Below are positions 11,492 through 22,788 of a stretch of DNA of 64,000 nucleotides, piece by piece. Each line of letters starts with the position of its first letter. Positions within the stretch are counted from its first letter, which is position 1. This DNA is from Medicago truncatula (taxonomy: Eukaryota; Streptophyta; Magnoliopsida; Fabales; Fabaceae). Under the pieces are notes generated by a model. That model ran no database searches. It was not told the DNA's origin and was given only the letters and a program-made list of their open reading frames with translations. Position numbers and translations under genes: made by a program. The stretch spans positions 2,816,501 to 2,880,500 of the forward strand of contig NC_053045.1 in NCBI RefSeq assembly GCF_003473485.1, given 5' to 3'.

Positions 11492-12090
11492 ATGGCATCC
11501 CACAATCAGAGCTACAAAGCTGGTGAAACCATGGGCCGAACTGAGGTATAACAAAATATCATTCACATTTCATTTCTATATATTTCATACATCTATAGAA
11601 CTCTTATTAATTTTAGTATCTTTTTATAGAGGCTTTTTTTATTTTACAAGTGATACAAGCTCACATTTTTCTAAGAAAAAATATTAAAATAGAGATTAAA
11701 ATATTAAACTTTTAATATGATTTATTTGATTTGGTGGATCAGGAAAAGTCGAACCAAATGATGGGCAATGTGGGTGACAAAGCCCAAGCTGCTAAGGAAA
11801 AGGTTCAGCAAACAGCCCAAGCTGCAAAGGAGAAAACCCAGCAAGCAGCTCAAGCAACAAAGGAAAAAGCCCAAGACACAACTGGTCAAGCTAGAGAAAA
11901 AGGATCGGAGATTGGCCAGTCAACCAAAGAAACTGCCCAATCAGGAAAAGACAACTCAGCAGGGTTCTTACAGCAGACAGGAGAAAAGGTTAAGGGTATG
12001 GCCCAAAGTGCTACTGAAGCAGTTAAGAACACTTTTGGAATGGCACATGACGAGGAAGATAAGGACCATATCACAACAACTCGTCGTTGA
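11492..12090 (+). CDS. group 3 LEA protein (LEA_4, LEA7/HVA1-like), copy 2
   Basis: Exons 11492-11545 and 11743-12090 give 133 aa. Exon 1 reads MASHNQSYKAGETMGRTE, exon 2 continues EKSNQMMGNVGDKAQAAKEKVQQ. Three 11-mers are present where copy 1 has five, followed by the same GQAREKG, KETAQSGKDNSAGFLQQTGEKVKGMAQ and EAVKNTFGMAHDEEDKDH segments and a short TTTRR end. The intron is about 197 bp, half that of copy 1. It sits 5.4 kb after copy 1 in the same orientation, with homologous sequence from several hundred bp upstream to past the stop, so it is a tandem duplicate. The change in 11-mer number is the kind expected from slippage or unequal crossing over. Likely ABA- and desiccation-induced, judged from the shared ABRE promoter. 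Confidence 0.93.
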
Positions 12091-12689
12091 GATTATTAGT
12101 TATTAAATGTTGTAATTTGTTTTTCTTGAGTTTGGTTTTTGGCTAAACTTTTGTTTTCTTTTTTGAAATAAGCTATGTTTCCCTCCTATCTAGAAGTTCA
12201 TAATCTAGACTAGATGTTAGAGAGGGAATGTATTATGTAACACTATTTCTAGTTTCTATTTGAACCTTGTTGTTAAGATAATAATGCGTACTATAATTTT
12301 CTTTTGTCATAGCATCTTTAGTTTACTTCGTTTATTTTCATTTTTGTGTTACACAACTCAAGAATAAGAATTTTATCTATACTTAAAAAGTTATATTATG
12401 ATAATTTTGTGTGATATAACACACGTCTTTTAACATTCAAAGTAATGATAATTGGTCTGTTAACCAACTTTCCTTCAACATATTTAAGGCATAGTCGACA
12501 CTCTCTTCCTTCAATCATGCAATCACATACATGCACGGTTTCAGGATCCCTCTCATTTCGATGTGATTCAATTTTGCTTAAAAGCTATCAGCAGCCGGAC
12601 CACTTCCCACTTTCGTTAGCTTCGGGCGTTACATGCCCATCAAGCGAATGTGTTACACATTGCATACATAGCAGGGCATATGGTTGTGT

Positions 12690-12830
12690 TCTTGGTGCCA
12701 AATGTAATGATTCATTAAGTGTCAAATGTGGTTATTCAAATTCAAGTGTCAAATTGGACGATTCAATTTTAAGTGGCAAAATGGGGCGATTCAATATTAT
12801 ATGACAAATGGAGAGATTGAATTATTACGC
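12690..12830 (+). repeat. diverged minisatellite, about 27-bp unit
   Basis: About five imperfect copies of a unit like AGTGTCAAATTGGACGATTC plus an AT-rich tail follow each other. A 119-codon open frame at 12445-12804 overlaps it, but its protein is low in coding character and I do not call it a gene. Confidence 0.55.
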
Positions 12831-12850
12831 CAATTTGAGCGATATACAAA

Positions 12851-12928
12851 TCATGCATGGTCTATATAGTTGCATTTCATGCATCGATATCATGCATGAT
12901 CTATATGGTTGCATTTCATGCATCTGAA
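12851..12928 (+). repeat. two-copy 39-bp tandem repeat with RY (CATGCATG) cores
   Basis: TCATGCATGGTCTATATAG and its partner TCATGCATGATCTATATGG start 39 bp apart; both continue GTTGCATTTCATGCATC or close to it. CATGCATG is the RY/Sph core known from seed-gene promoters; here it lies 0.8 kb beyond the LEA stop and its role is unknown. Confidence 0.75.
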
Positions 12929-14387
12929 TTGAACATTGAGTGTTGTGTCTTCTTAAAAAAAATTGGGTTTTGAGCTTATTTTTATCGTATATTTGAGTGA
13001 TAAATATCTCAAAGTAAAATGAATTATTTTAGCATGATTTCTAAATGATGGTTGTATATTCTTATTTGATGCCTTAATTTATTATTGATTTTATTTGGCT
13101 AGCCCTTACAACCAACATTTTAGGTAGCAAAGAAAATATGATATGTGCTTGATGTTTTACTTGTGGCATCTACGAGGGACAAAGTTGGGTTTTTGTATTG
13201 GATTGTAATTTTAATGATTTTAAAGATTGTTTATTTTAAGAATTTTGATTAAACTATTTTAAGAATTTTTTTTAAGCGTCAATTAAGAATTTATTATTGA
13301 TGAATATTGTTTAAAATAAAAATAGTTCAATTTTTATTTAGACATAATGTTTGGATAAAAATCCAGACGTTACAATTAGGGCACTAGAGTATTTGTTGGT
13401 GTGTGTGATACAAAAGTTTCGTTTTTAGAGCAATAATTTAACTTAAACCCTTCAATTCACGTTGTGGGTTACATGGTGAATATTGAGTCACCGAATTACA
13501 TCACTTCCATGGTGAATCAATCGTCTATTATATATTCATATAAGTGAGAAGTGCTTATTGTATCATATAAATGAATTACATTTCATCCATGGTAAATCGT
13601 CGATCGTCTATTACATGTTTATATAATTGAGAAGTGGTTATTGTATCATAGAAACTAAGACTAACTCCATTAGGTAACTGATATTCGTGACGAAAAATGA
13701 AATTTAATGTTTTTATGTAACTCAAACAAATCAATTATATAATTATATGTTATGCACACGCCTATGATTTTTATTGTCCTACACGATATGAAGGAACTCA
13801 TAACCACTTATTTAGGGATTTAATCATTGCTAGATATATATCTATTATATTGAGTATACATAATAAGTATATAATACAATAATTTCCAAAATCAAATAAT
13901 AATAATAATAATAATAATAATATTGATTAAGAATAAAAAATCTAAAAAAAAATATTTTTTCTGTTTATACTATATATAAGGTTAAATATATTTTTGATGT
14001 GGATTTTTCACTTACAGTTATACCCTTAAACAAAGTTGTCTGTAAAAATGTTATATTATTTGTGTCATTTGAAAAGATAAGAATTTATATTATATTTGAT
14101 ATTGTTGGTGTCATTGAAAAATGTAAGTAGGGTTGTTACAATATACAAATGTGAAATATCTATAACTATAATTTTAATCAAAATTTCATAAAAGTTATTC
14201 TTCGTAATTTATACGCACTAGTGCAATAGAAATAGAGGACAGACGGGCATGGAATGTTAGTCCGAACACATGATAAGAAATGTAGAAGTAAATATATAAA
14301 TATTTAGCGGGGCATTGAATTTTTTTATAATAATACAAGCTAATAATTTATTTATTTTTGAAGAAACAAGCTAATAATTATAGAGTA

Positions 14388-15051
14388 CTCCTTCTGTTCT
14401 TTTTTAAGTGTCGTTTGACTACGGATTTAGCGTTCTTATTTAAATGTCATTTTAGTTTTTTAAGGATACGATTTGTCACGTACGCCCTTTCTTAATTACT
14501 CTTATCTTTTTCAATAAAACGATAAATGCTATCTATTTGGAAAACTAAAGTTTGTTATTTTTTAAAAAAAAAATTATAAAATAATTTGTTTTTTGTTATC
14601 TTCAACATTCAAATCTATATCACATAGAGTAAATCTAGTATTAGTTGAAACCATAGTTGAAACTTTAGCTTTGATTAAAGGAGTTGGAGGCAGTTAAATT
14701 TTTGTTAACTTTAGATTAATGTAAAGTTGGAATAATTTTTATTTTGCTTTACAATTATTAAAAAATATGTGTACAATATTTAGATTCTTGATAATTGTTT
14801 GTTATGGTAGAGAGATAAAGTGTGTTAAAAATAAAAATTTATTGAAAAAAAAAAAAAGAGTAAACAACGATTATTTGTTATAAGAGAAAGATAACACGTT
14901 AAATTTATTGAAAAGAGAAAGTGTATCGCAAAAAATAAAAATTTATTGGTGGTTTAAAATGAAGATATAATAAGAAGAAAATGTGCAAAAATACACTTTC
15001 TTAATTTAGCGTTACTATTCCAAAACAACGCTAAAAAAGGAACATATGGAG
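14388..15051. mobile_element. Stowaway/Tc1-mariner-type MITE
   Basis: CTCCTTCTGTTC at the left end pairs with GAACATATGGAG at the right, each bordered by TA (14386-14387 and 15052-15053). Subterminal TTTTTTAAGTGTCGTTT pairs with AACAACGCTAAAAAAGG. It carries no coding sequence. The right inverted-repeat arm lacks it, so it inserted after the arms were formed. Confidence 0.7.
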
Positions 15052-15782
15052 TAACAATTATGACATGAGTGCAAAAAGAAGAAAGAAAGAAAAACAAGAA
15101 AAATTAACATCGTTAATGTTACTCGTTCAACTTTAAAGTGGTAACAGATGTAAGTTTAAAGAAACTAATGCAATTTATAACTTGTAGTATTTGTCATAAA
15201 ATTATAGAATACTACAAACTTTTCGGCGATTGTTTAGAAACCTAATTATTTGATCGATTATACATACATACTACATAAATGTAATACGAGTTAAAATTTA
15301 CGATTACTTTGTATTTCTAAAATATATAATATTTATTCTCACATGACATGATTCAAAGAGCTATATTCAATACATGAAAAATCATCGAGATATGATTTTA
15401 TTTTTTTTTCCAAAATATATATGAGTGATTTCTTTATTTAGTTGATGATGTTGTTTGCGATTGAAAAGCATGACTTCATAAATCATATTTAATTCATGAT
15501 AATGAAAGAAAATTATTTGAGTATGATTTATCTAACATTCAAAATTGATTTTTAATTTAAAACTAATGATATATTAAGTGTTTTTATCTTTTCTCTAATT
15601 AATAAATCATGCATTCACCAAGATAAAATAGTGTTTAAAAATGATTCAATTTGCAACAAGATTTGATTAGTTGTTCTTGGGACCGAAACTTGTTCAGTTT
15701 TGAGGGAAAAAATAGTAGGTGGTGTAATATGTGTTGTTTATTGTGATAATTTTTTCGGATACAGTTATTGTGATAATTTTTT

Positions 15783-16128
15783 GGCAAAATTACACAATTA
15801 GTCCCTTAACTTAATTTTAGGTAACACTTTCGTCTTTTTTTTTTTGTAACGATTTAGTCCTTTATGTTATAAAATGACGCTATTTTATCATTTTTATGAG
15901 ATTTTTTCAATGAAATTTGATTTTCTAGGCTAGTATGATGACGATTTGCGTTTGTCTATGAGTTTGATGATTTTTTTTTTGGAATTTTTGATTATTTTTT
16001 TCATAAAAAGGATAACAATGTTGTTATTTTATAACATAAAGTACTAAATCGTTACAAAAAAATAAAAATAATAAAAGATGAAAATGTTAGCTAAAATTAA
16101 GTTAAAGGATTAATTGTGTAATTTTGCC
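15783..16128. mobile_element. Mutator-type MITE with 9-bp duplication
   Basis: GGCAAAATTACACAATTAGT at the left end and its near reverse complement ending TTTTGCC at 16128 form TIRs extending over 60 bp. A perfect 9-bp repeat TAATTTTTT flanks it (15774-15782, 16129-16137). A related copy lies at 52851-53468. Confidence 0.85.
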
Positions 16129-16235
16129 TAATTTTTTTTGAACGAATGATATTTATTAGATTCATTTGTCTGTTATGCAATGAGTGTTATCTAGTGAGGT
16201 GTATTTCTTTATTTTGCCATACTATACATGTAGTT

Positions 16236-16420
16236 TTTTTTTTTTTTTTTTCTTTCGCACCGGTTTCCAACCCACAAAAGGTGGACGACTAATTCGGCTC
16301 ATGTGTAGAGACATATGTAGTGGTCAAGTGTTGTTTCCCCTGAAAATCGAATCTGATATTCTCCGAGTACGTCTTTGGAAAAAGCTCCTTGCCACTAAAG
16401 CCCAAACAACTTAATTATTG
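16236..16420 (-). mobile_element. tRNA-derived SINE, minus strand
   Basis: It begins on the plus strand with a 16-T run, the complement of a 3' poly(A) tail. It is flanked by an 11-bp direct repeat TACATGTAGTT (16225-16235 and 16421-16431). On the minus strand a box-A-like TTAGTGGCAAGG and a box-B-like AGATTCGATTTTC are visible. A shorter relative lies at 17088-17194. Any open frame across it is incidental. Confidence 0.8.
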
Positions 16421-16652
16421 TACATGTAGTTCTACTAATGCTATTATGCATTATTGAATTTTCTTTTTGATTTTTTATTTTTGATTTTGTTGAAACATTT
16501 TCAACTTAAATTTTTTATCTTCATGCATCTTCAAATTATTTGTTCAAACTCTGACACCGTACACAAACGAAATAACTCTAATAATATAATTAAGAAATAC
16601 ATCATTATACTAATTGGTTCATAATTCTCATAGTTGGCCCTATACACACATA

Positions 16653-17001
16653 CTCTCTCCATCCCAAAATTATAAGTTGCTTTGGAAAAAAAAAATTTCA
16701 CAAAGTATAAGTAATTTTATAATACCAATGAAACATTAATTTTACTTTTTCAACTTTACCTTTAACTATTTATTGTTCTCTTTTTTTTTAATTCTTTAAT
16801 TTATTTTTTTCTTTATATTTATTAAAGACGATTTTGTAAAATAACTTATAATATCTCTTTCATATCCTTGCTATCACCAAAAAAAAATCTCTTTCATATC
16901 CTTGTCAAAAAAAAAAAAAAACTCTTTCATATACAAAATTAATTGCATTTCTTAATATGTGTGAAATGTCTAAATCGTCACATAATTTGGGGAAAAGAGA
17001 G
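16653..17001. mobile_element. Stowaway-type MITE
   Basis: CTCTCTCCATCCCAAAATTA at the left end pairs with TAATTTGGGGAAAAGAGAG at the right, with TA on both sides (16651-16652, 17002-17003). The interior contains three CTCTTTCATAT repeats separated by poly(A) tracts. Confidence 0.65.
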
Positions 17002-17087
17002 TATAAATTGTATTCATATGACTTTATTTAAACAATATTATAGTTACTTTTTCTGAAATAAAGAGAATCACATTTAGAATATTCATA

Positions 17088-17194
17088 ACTTTTTTTTTTT
17101 ACTTTTGCACCGGTTTCCGACCCACCACTGATGAATGACTAATCCGACTTATATGTAGAAGCATGCGCACTGACCAAACGTTGTTCTCCATGGG
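17088..17194 (-). mobile_element. truncated SINE, minus strand, same family as 16236
   Basis: A poly(T) run then GCACCGGTTTCCGACCCACC, like the copy at 16236. It is flanked by an 18-bp direct repeat with one mismatch, ACATTTAGAATATTCATA at 17070-17087 and ACATTTAGCATATTCATA at 17195-17212. The part corresponding to the SINE head is missing. Confidence 0.75.
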
Positions 17195-17671
17195 ACATTT
17201 AGCATATTCATATTAAGTAAAAATATCAAATCATACATAATGATTTCAAATCTCAAACAGTATTTTCAAATGAAGTAAAATGTTGTATTATATTTCCTTT
17301 CTGCCTACTCAAAATGACAGAATAATAAGTAAATTGATTAACAAGTAATTGTACGTTATCTTTTGGATTCACAAGAAGGGCTTTGATATATTTAAGAAAT
17401 GTTGAACAGACTCTTACAAAAATAAAATTATGTACACACGTGGAGCACGAGAGGAAAAAAAAAAAATTGATCCGAACAGAACAGTGAGACAGGAATGGTC
17501 TTGTGTTGACTGTTTTAAGAAAGGAGAAGATCTAAAACTCTGATGACTCTATCATCCATGTTTTTTGCATACATAGATATGTGAATTAAGTTGAACATCA
17601 ACTTTCTTTTCTGCTTAACTAAATCATATTTGTCTTGTAGCTTCAGTCAAAGGAATTTCATTCTTTCAAAG

Positions 17672-20600
17672 ATGGAGAAGAATGAAATAGAGCTTTCTTC
17701 ACCTCCTCATACCAAAATGGATTCCCAGCAAAAAGACACCGTCATTTCACAACCTCAATTACATAACAAGGGTGGCTTCATTACCATGCCTTTTATTATA
17801 GGTTCATTTCTTTCTATGTTGAAATTAATTTATTGATATTGATTTAATTTCAATGTAAAGAAACTTTACACTTTTGATCAACCATAACTGCCGGATCCCC
17901 GTGAGCTTAGCTTGGTAGGGATATTGCATATTATATGCAGGAGCTGTGGTTCGAATCCCGGACACCCCATTTCTCCACATTTAAATGTGTGAGCTCTAGC
18001 CACTAGGCTACTTGACCAAAAAATTATAACTACCGGATCACTAAACTCTATTATTAATTTATTAGTGTTTTATATATTTGGATATGTTAATGCAAAGTGG
18101 TAATTAATGTGTGTGAATTGCAGCAAATGAATCACTTGCTAGAGTTGCAACATTAGGATTATTGCCAAACATGATACTTTATTTGATGGGGAGTTATAAT
18201 CTTCATTTATCCAAAGCTAATCATATACTCCTTTTATCTGTTGCAACCACCAATTTCATGCCTCTTATTGGTGCTTTCGTTGCTGATTCTCATCTTGGTC
18301 GGTTTCTTGCTGTTGGTTTAGGTTCTATCATCACTTTCATTGTAAGTAGACCTTCATTTTTTTGACATCATAATCATGTGAATAATCTGTGTGGAGAAGA
18401 TAAGTAGGACAGATATTTTGATTCATTTTTTATATAGCACTGGAGACGATACTGACACTGGATACGAGATTGACACGTAGACACATAATAATTTGAGAAA
18501 ATGGAACGCATTCCATGAAACTATATTGTGTTGGTATCATGTTGGTGTTTGACGCAAGTCAGACACCAAACATACCTTCAATCTGAACTGTCGGTGTTAC
18601 ATAGCTCATTTGTCCACCAAATGTTTTATTTTGAAGGCAAGATTAACATTTTCAATGGATGGGAGAGGAAGATTTTCAATGAATCTTTTTTGTTTTGTTC
18701 AGTGATTTGAAGGGAACATCTACCCTCACTCAATTTTGACTTCGCTCTAATATTGAGATATTTTGAGGGGAGACGAGGTGTGTTTAAGATATTTTAAATA
18801 TGTTGACTTAAATATTAGATGAAGATCAATGAGGATGTTAAAATTAAAAGTAAATTAGTCTTCGCATATGTTTGGTTGTGCGCTTTATTTTTCATTCTCA
18901 CGACTCGGTACTAAATTGGCCGTGATTTCCTGAAACAAGTAATTATAATTTCAAATAGATGTGCGTTTAATTTGATATTGGACGCAAAACCAAACAGACT
19001 ATTCCTTCTCTATTGAAATCCCTCCCCTCTCCCTCTATGAATCAAATAAGAATGACACATTTAGGTGATGATCTTAGAGTAGTTATTGTTTAACAAGAGT
19101 TAATCGCATAAGAGCTTATTTAATAGTAGGTTATCGTAGAACTCTGCATAAACTCTGTATAAACTGTTTCAGCAAGCTATTACAAGGAGCTTATGAAAAT
19201 ATGCTTAAAATAGTCTATGAATACTTCATAACTTATTTTTATAAGCTCGCCCAAAGACTCATATGAATGCTTACATCATAGTTAGGCTGAAAATATGCTC
19301 TTCCAAACACCTCAAGATCATGATCTTCCTTTTGGTAACAGGGAATGATACTCTTGTGGCTAACAGCCATGATCCCACAAGCAAGACCTCCTCCTTGTAT
19401 TCCTGCAACTGAAAAATGCATATCTGCAACAACTGCGCAAATGGCAATGCTGATTTCTTCCCTTGCTCTTATGTCCATTGGAAATGGTGGCCTTCAATGC
19501 TCCATAGCGTTTGGCGCGGACCAGGTGAATAGAAAAGACAATCCTGATAACCAAAGGGCCTTGGAAATATTCTTCAGTTGGTACTATGCTTCCTCGGCTA
19601 TTTCTGTCATAATTGCATTCACAGGAATAGTATATATCCAAGATCATCTTGGATGGAAACTTGGTTTTGGTGTTCCAGCAGCACTTATGTTCTTTTCCAC
19701 TTTCTTCTTTTTTCTTGCTTCTCCACTTTATGTAAAGAATAAAACAAATAGCACCTTGTTTACCGGCTTTGTACGAGTGACCGTTGCGGCTTATAAGAAC
19801 AGGAAAATTCGACTACCCCCCAAGAACTCGGCTGGAATGTATCATCATATGAAGGATTCTGAACTTACTGTTCCAACTGATAAAATAAGGTTGAATCACT
19901 TGCATATTCACATTAGTATTAGAGTCCCTACATTTAGATAAGTTGATATTCAAATTATTGCCGATTTTTGTTGTCATTGTGTGTTAAAATATCTATGTAT
20001 TAATATACTGAATTTGTGGTAATGCTTTGTTTTCTAGGTTTCTGAATAAAGCTTGCTTCATTAGAAGTCCAGAAAAAGACTTAACCTCTGATGGATCAGC
20101 TTCAGATCCTTGGAGTCTATGCACAATTGATCAAGTAGAAGAATTAAAAGCTATTATTAAAGTTATTCCATTGTGGTCTACAAGTATCTTGATGTCACTT
20201 AACATTGGAGGCTCATTTGGATTACTGCAAGCGAAATCGCTGAACAGACACATCACCCGAAACTTCGAAGTTCCAGCCGGTTCACTTAGTGTAATCATGA
20301 TATTTACAATATTTATATGGATAGCACTTTATGACCGTGTCGTTATTCCTCTAGCCTCGAAGCTCAGAGGAAAACCGGTTAGGATTAGTGCCAAGACAAG
20401 AATGGGACTCGGATTGTTTTTCTCTTTTCTCCACTTGGTAACCGCATCAATTGTCGAGACTATAAGGCGAAGAAGAGCAATCAATGAAGGATATGGTAAT
20501 GATCCTCATTCAGTGTTGAACATGTCTGCAATGTGGCTTTTTCCTCAACTTTGCTTGGGTGGAATAGCTGAAGCATTCAATGTTATAGGCCAAAATGAGT

Positions 20601-20947
20601 TCTACTACACCGAATTTCCCAAGACTATGTCAAGCATTGCTTCATCACTTTTCGGACTAGGAATGGCCGTAGGATACGTGATATCTTCTTTTTTATTCAG
20701 CATTGTCGAAAGGGTTACCTCAAGTGGTGGAAAAGATGGATGGATTTCGGATAATATTAACAAGGGTCGTTTCGACAAGTACTATTGGCTTATTGCCACA
20801 GTGAGTGGTGTTAATATACTGTATTATGTAGTATGTAGTTGGGCTTATGGACCTACTGCTGATGTAGAATCAAAAGTAAGTGCAGATGAGGAAGAATTAC
20901 CATTAATTGACTTCAGAAATGAGGGCTCATATGACAAGGATAACTGA
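17672..20947 (+). CDS. NRT1/PTR family transporter (NPF, NPF1-like)
   Basis: Exons 17672-17801, 18124-18341, 19342-19889 and 20038-20947 give 601 aa, the usual NPF length. Exon joins are GT..AG and in phase. These proteins are 12-helix plasma- or endomembrane carriers of nitrate, peptides or hormones, mostly proton-coupled. Seen: the first-helix block MPFIIANESLARVATLGLLPNMILYL, the MFS motif GAFVADSHLGRF, the FSWYYASSAISVIIAFTGIVYIQDHLGWKLGFGVPA segment, the long loop before CTIDQVEELKAIIKVIPLW, and the end block FNVIGQNEFYYTEFPKTMSSIASSLFGLGMAVGYVISS. The ExxE[K/R] proton-coupling motif reads E46-S-L-A49-R50: the second Glu is Ala. NPF1 affinity is judged from overall resemblance only. A SINE lies in intron 1. 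An upstream in-frame ATG exists at 17591, but 17672 starts the usual short cytosolic head and is preferred. Confidence 0.92.
17898..18025 (+). mobile_element. tRNA-derived SINE in NPF intron 1
   Basis: Box A (TTAGCTTGGTAGGG) and box B (GTGGTTCGAATCC) of a tRNA-type RNA polymerase III promoter are clear, followed by a CACCCCATTTCTCCACATTT body and a short A-run. A 14-bp direct repeat with one mismatch flanks it: ATAACTGCCGGATC (17884-17897) and ATAACTACCGGATC (18026-18039). It is co-linear with transcription of the host gene. Confidence 0.9.
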
Positions 20948-21678
20948 TACCTTACAGTGAAGAAATCTTCAGAACACTGACAAAGAATAACTTACTGTAA
21001 CTGATACCTTACATTGAAGTAAGTTTTGTAGCTTGCAATTTGCAATGAATGAGAGTTGTAGATCCTATAGCACACTTTTGATACTTAACTTTGACACACT
21101 AGCAAAATCTAAATCTCAAAATTCAGCGATATGAATCATTTCTAAATTTTGTCAACAAAAAAAAAAAAAAGGAATAATACCTCAACTTCATCTTGAATTT
21201 TCAAAAATCAGCCAAATTCGTCCACAAATTTTGCAAAATATCTATTTAGTCCCTGAATTTTTAAAATGTCAATCAAATCAGTCAATCCGTTAAGTTGGCC
21301 TGTTAAGGGAGGTGATGTGCATCGTTAATCGCTTACAAGACTTACCACGTCAAATGCCACGCAAACCGGGACTAATTTGGCTGAAAATGATGAAATTAGC
21401 AAGGACCAAATTGATTGATTTACAGAAAATTGCAAAATTCTCAATGTATCTTTTTCCCCCAACGTCTCTTTCTCACAAACGGCTCTTTCTTCCCCAAATA
21501 TATAAATTTGGAACCCTAATGTTATAATTTGTCACCTAGAGTTCAAAATCTCCAAAATTTCTTCCATTAATTGATGACAAAATTCTTCCCCAATTCAAAA
21601 AACTTAAAACCCTAATTTTTTTTATTCAATTCAAAGTCCAAAAATCACTGGTAATTGTTGAAGATTTGGTGTTCAGAA

Positions 21679-22199
21679 ATGATGGGTGGTGGGCGTATGG
21701 GCAAAAATAACTACAACAGTCCATCTTCATCTTCAAGCTCTATGTACAATCGTGATGTGAGATGCTTCAATGTTGGTGTCATAGAATTTGTGTTGTAAGA
21801 AAAGCCAACATTGTTAATAATCCAGGAAGGCCTTTTTATGTCTTCCCTCTGCCAAAGGTTTGTTTAACAATGATTATGTGATGTGTGAATGGTTTGTTTA
21901 AATTGTACTGATTTTGAATTTTCTTTGTATAGGACGACGGTGAAAATTGTCAATTTTTTGTCTGGGTTGATGAAGCTGAAGAACTAGGTTATTTTAAAAA
22001 CAATGATGCAGGTCATGGAAGAAATGCAAGGTTGATGGAGAAGCTAAAGGATAGTGGCAGAGAAGAGGTTTGGAGGGCAAGGTTGATGGATAAAGTTGAT
22101 TGTGTAGGAAGTCAGCTTAGGTTGATTAAGATATTGATAGGAGTAATTTGTTTGATTAAGTTGTTTAAAATGTTATTGTATTGTGCCAAGTCTCTGTAA
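21679..22199 (+). pseudogene. GRF-type zinc-finger protein, frameshifted
   Basis: Two exons are readable, 21679-21857 and 21933-22199, with a GT..AG intron. Exon 1 starts MMGGGRMGKNNYNSPSSSSSSM and reaches RCFNVGVIEFVL before a stop. Shifting frame restores VRKANIVNNPGRPFYVFPLPK, then exon 2 gives DDGENCQFFVWVDEAEELGYF and a tail of about 70 residues. C..CG, NPGRPFY, C.(hG) and FFVWVDE are the hallmarks of the GRF zinc finger, a single-stranded nucleic-acid-binding fold; one ligand Cys appears lost (YVF for YVC). The frameshift and lost Cys argue for a pseudogene. Short GRF genes are common in plant transposons. Confidence 0.75.
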
Positions 22200-22593
22200 T
22201 GTTGTAATTAAAAGAGGTTGTCAACGAATGAATTCAATCCTTCTGTCAAAAAATTTCCATCAAATTGGTCCTTCTATTGTATGTCTATCCATCATATCGA
22301 TCCCCAAATTAGTGAAAATATCATCAAATAAGTCCTTGAATTTTCACAACATATATCATTGTGATCCTTGGTTCATACATTTGTTGAACAAAGTAAAAAG
22401 TAAAAGACAGACACTTTGATTGTAAAAAGACAGACATTTGCATACCATCATAAGTCATACATTTGATGTTCATAAGTCATTACATGGCCAAAAAAAGAAC
22501 TTACATAGCCATCAAGTCATTTGATGTTCTTAAGTCATTACATATCCAAAAAGCATTAATTAAACTAGTCCAAAAGCATAATTTAAACAAGCA

Positions 22594-22788
22594 TCACTGC
22601 TTTGGAAATATACAGTTAGGATAAACCTGGGGTTGAGTAGAAGCAGATGGCCCGTAATTTGAATTTGGAACTCAAATAACTCTAGGAGTAGTTGGATTTT
22701 TTGGAGCAGGACCCCTCAGTGGTGTTTGTTTAAGCTTGTCATTTGAAATCACCAGTCCTCTCATGTCATATCTCCTTGTATTCATTCC
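22594..22788 (-). pseudogene. Pro/Ser-rich C-terminal fragment, possibly transposase tail
   Basis: After a clear 3' splice site (TATTTTAG) the minus strand reads GMNTRRYDMRGLVISNDKLKQTPLRGPAPKNPTTPRVI, then an in-frame TGA, then VPNSNYGPSASTQPQVYPNCIFPKQ and a stop. I do not recognise it firmly. A low-complexity tail of this type ends many plant MULE transposases; that is inference from context. Confidence 0.3.

Larger units (their letters stand above)
13465..16615 (+). repeat. left arm of a large inverted repeat around the NPF gene
   Basis: Read in reverse complement, this region matches 23455-24995 in order. Examples: 16500-16600 matches 23470-23570 (TGTCAGAGTTTGAACAAATA and GAAGATGCATGAAGAT); 15110-15310 matches 23650-23850; 13840-14150 matches 24000-24300; 13580-13620 matches 24925-24965. 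The arm is longer than its partner because two MITEs (14388-15051, 15783-16128) and a SINE (16236-16420) are inserted in it, plus further unmatched sequence. It also holds an internal ~80-bp tandem duplication (13493 and 13573). Confidence 0.8.

Noticed and set aside
12445-12804. 119-codon frame with several Cys
   Set aside because: Overlaps a diverged minisatellite, has no recognisable domain and no supporting splice or promoter context.
17898-17970. Possible tRNA gene (box A and box B present)
   Set aside because: The body, A-run and target-site duplication identify a SINE; no cloverleaf acceptor pairing was apparent.
18420-18620. Dispersed 'gacacgtgttggtgtc' blocks (also near 46160, 47540 and 62170)
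   Set aside because: Clearly a recurrent family, but no paired ends or duplications could be fixed, so no separate elements are claimed.
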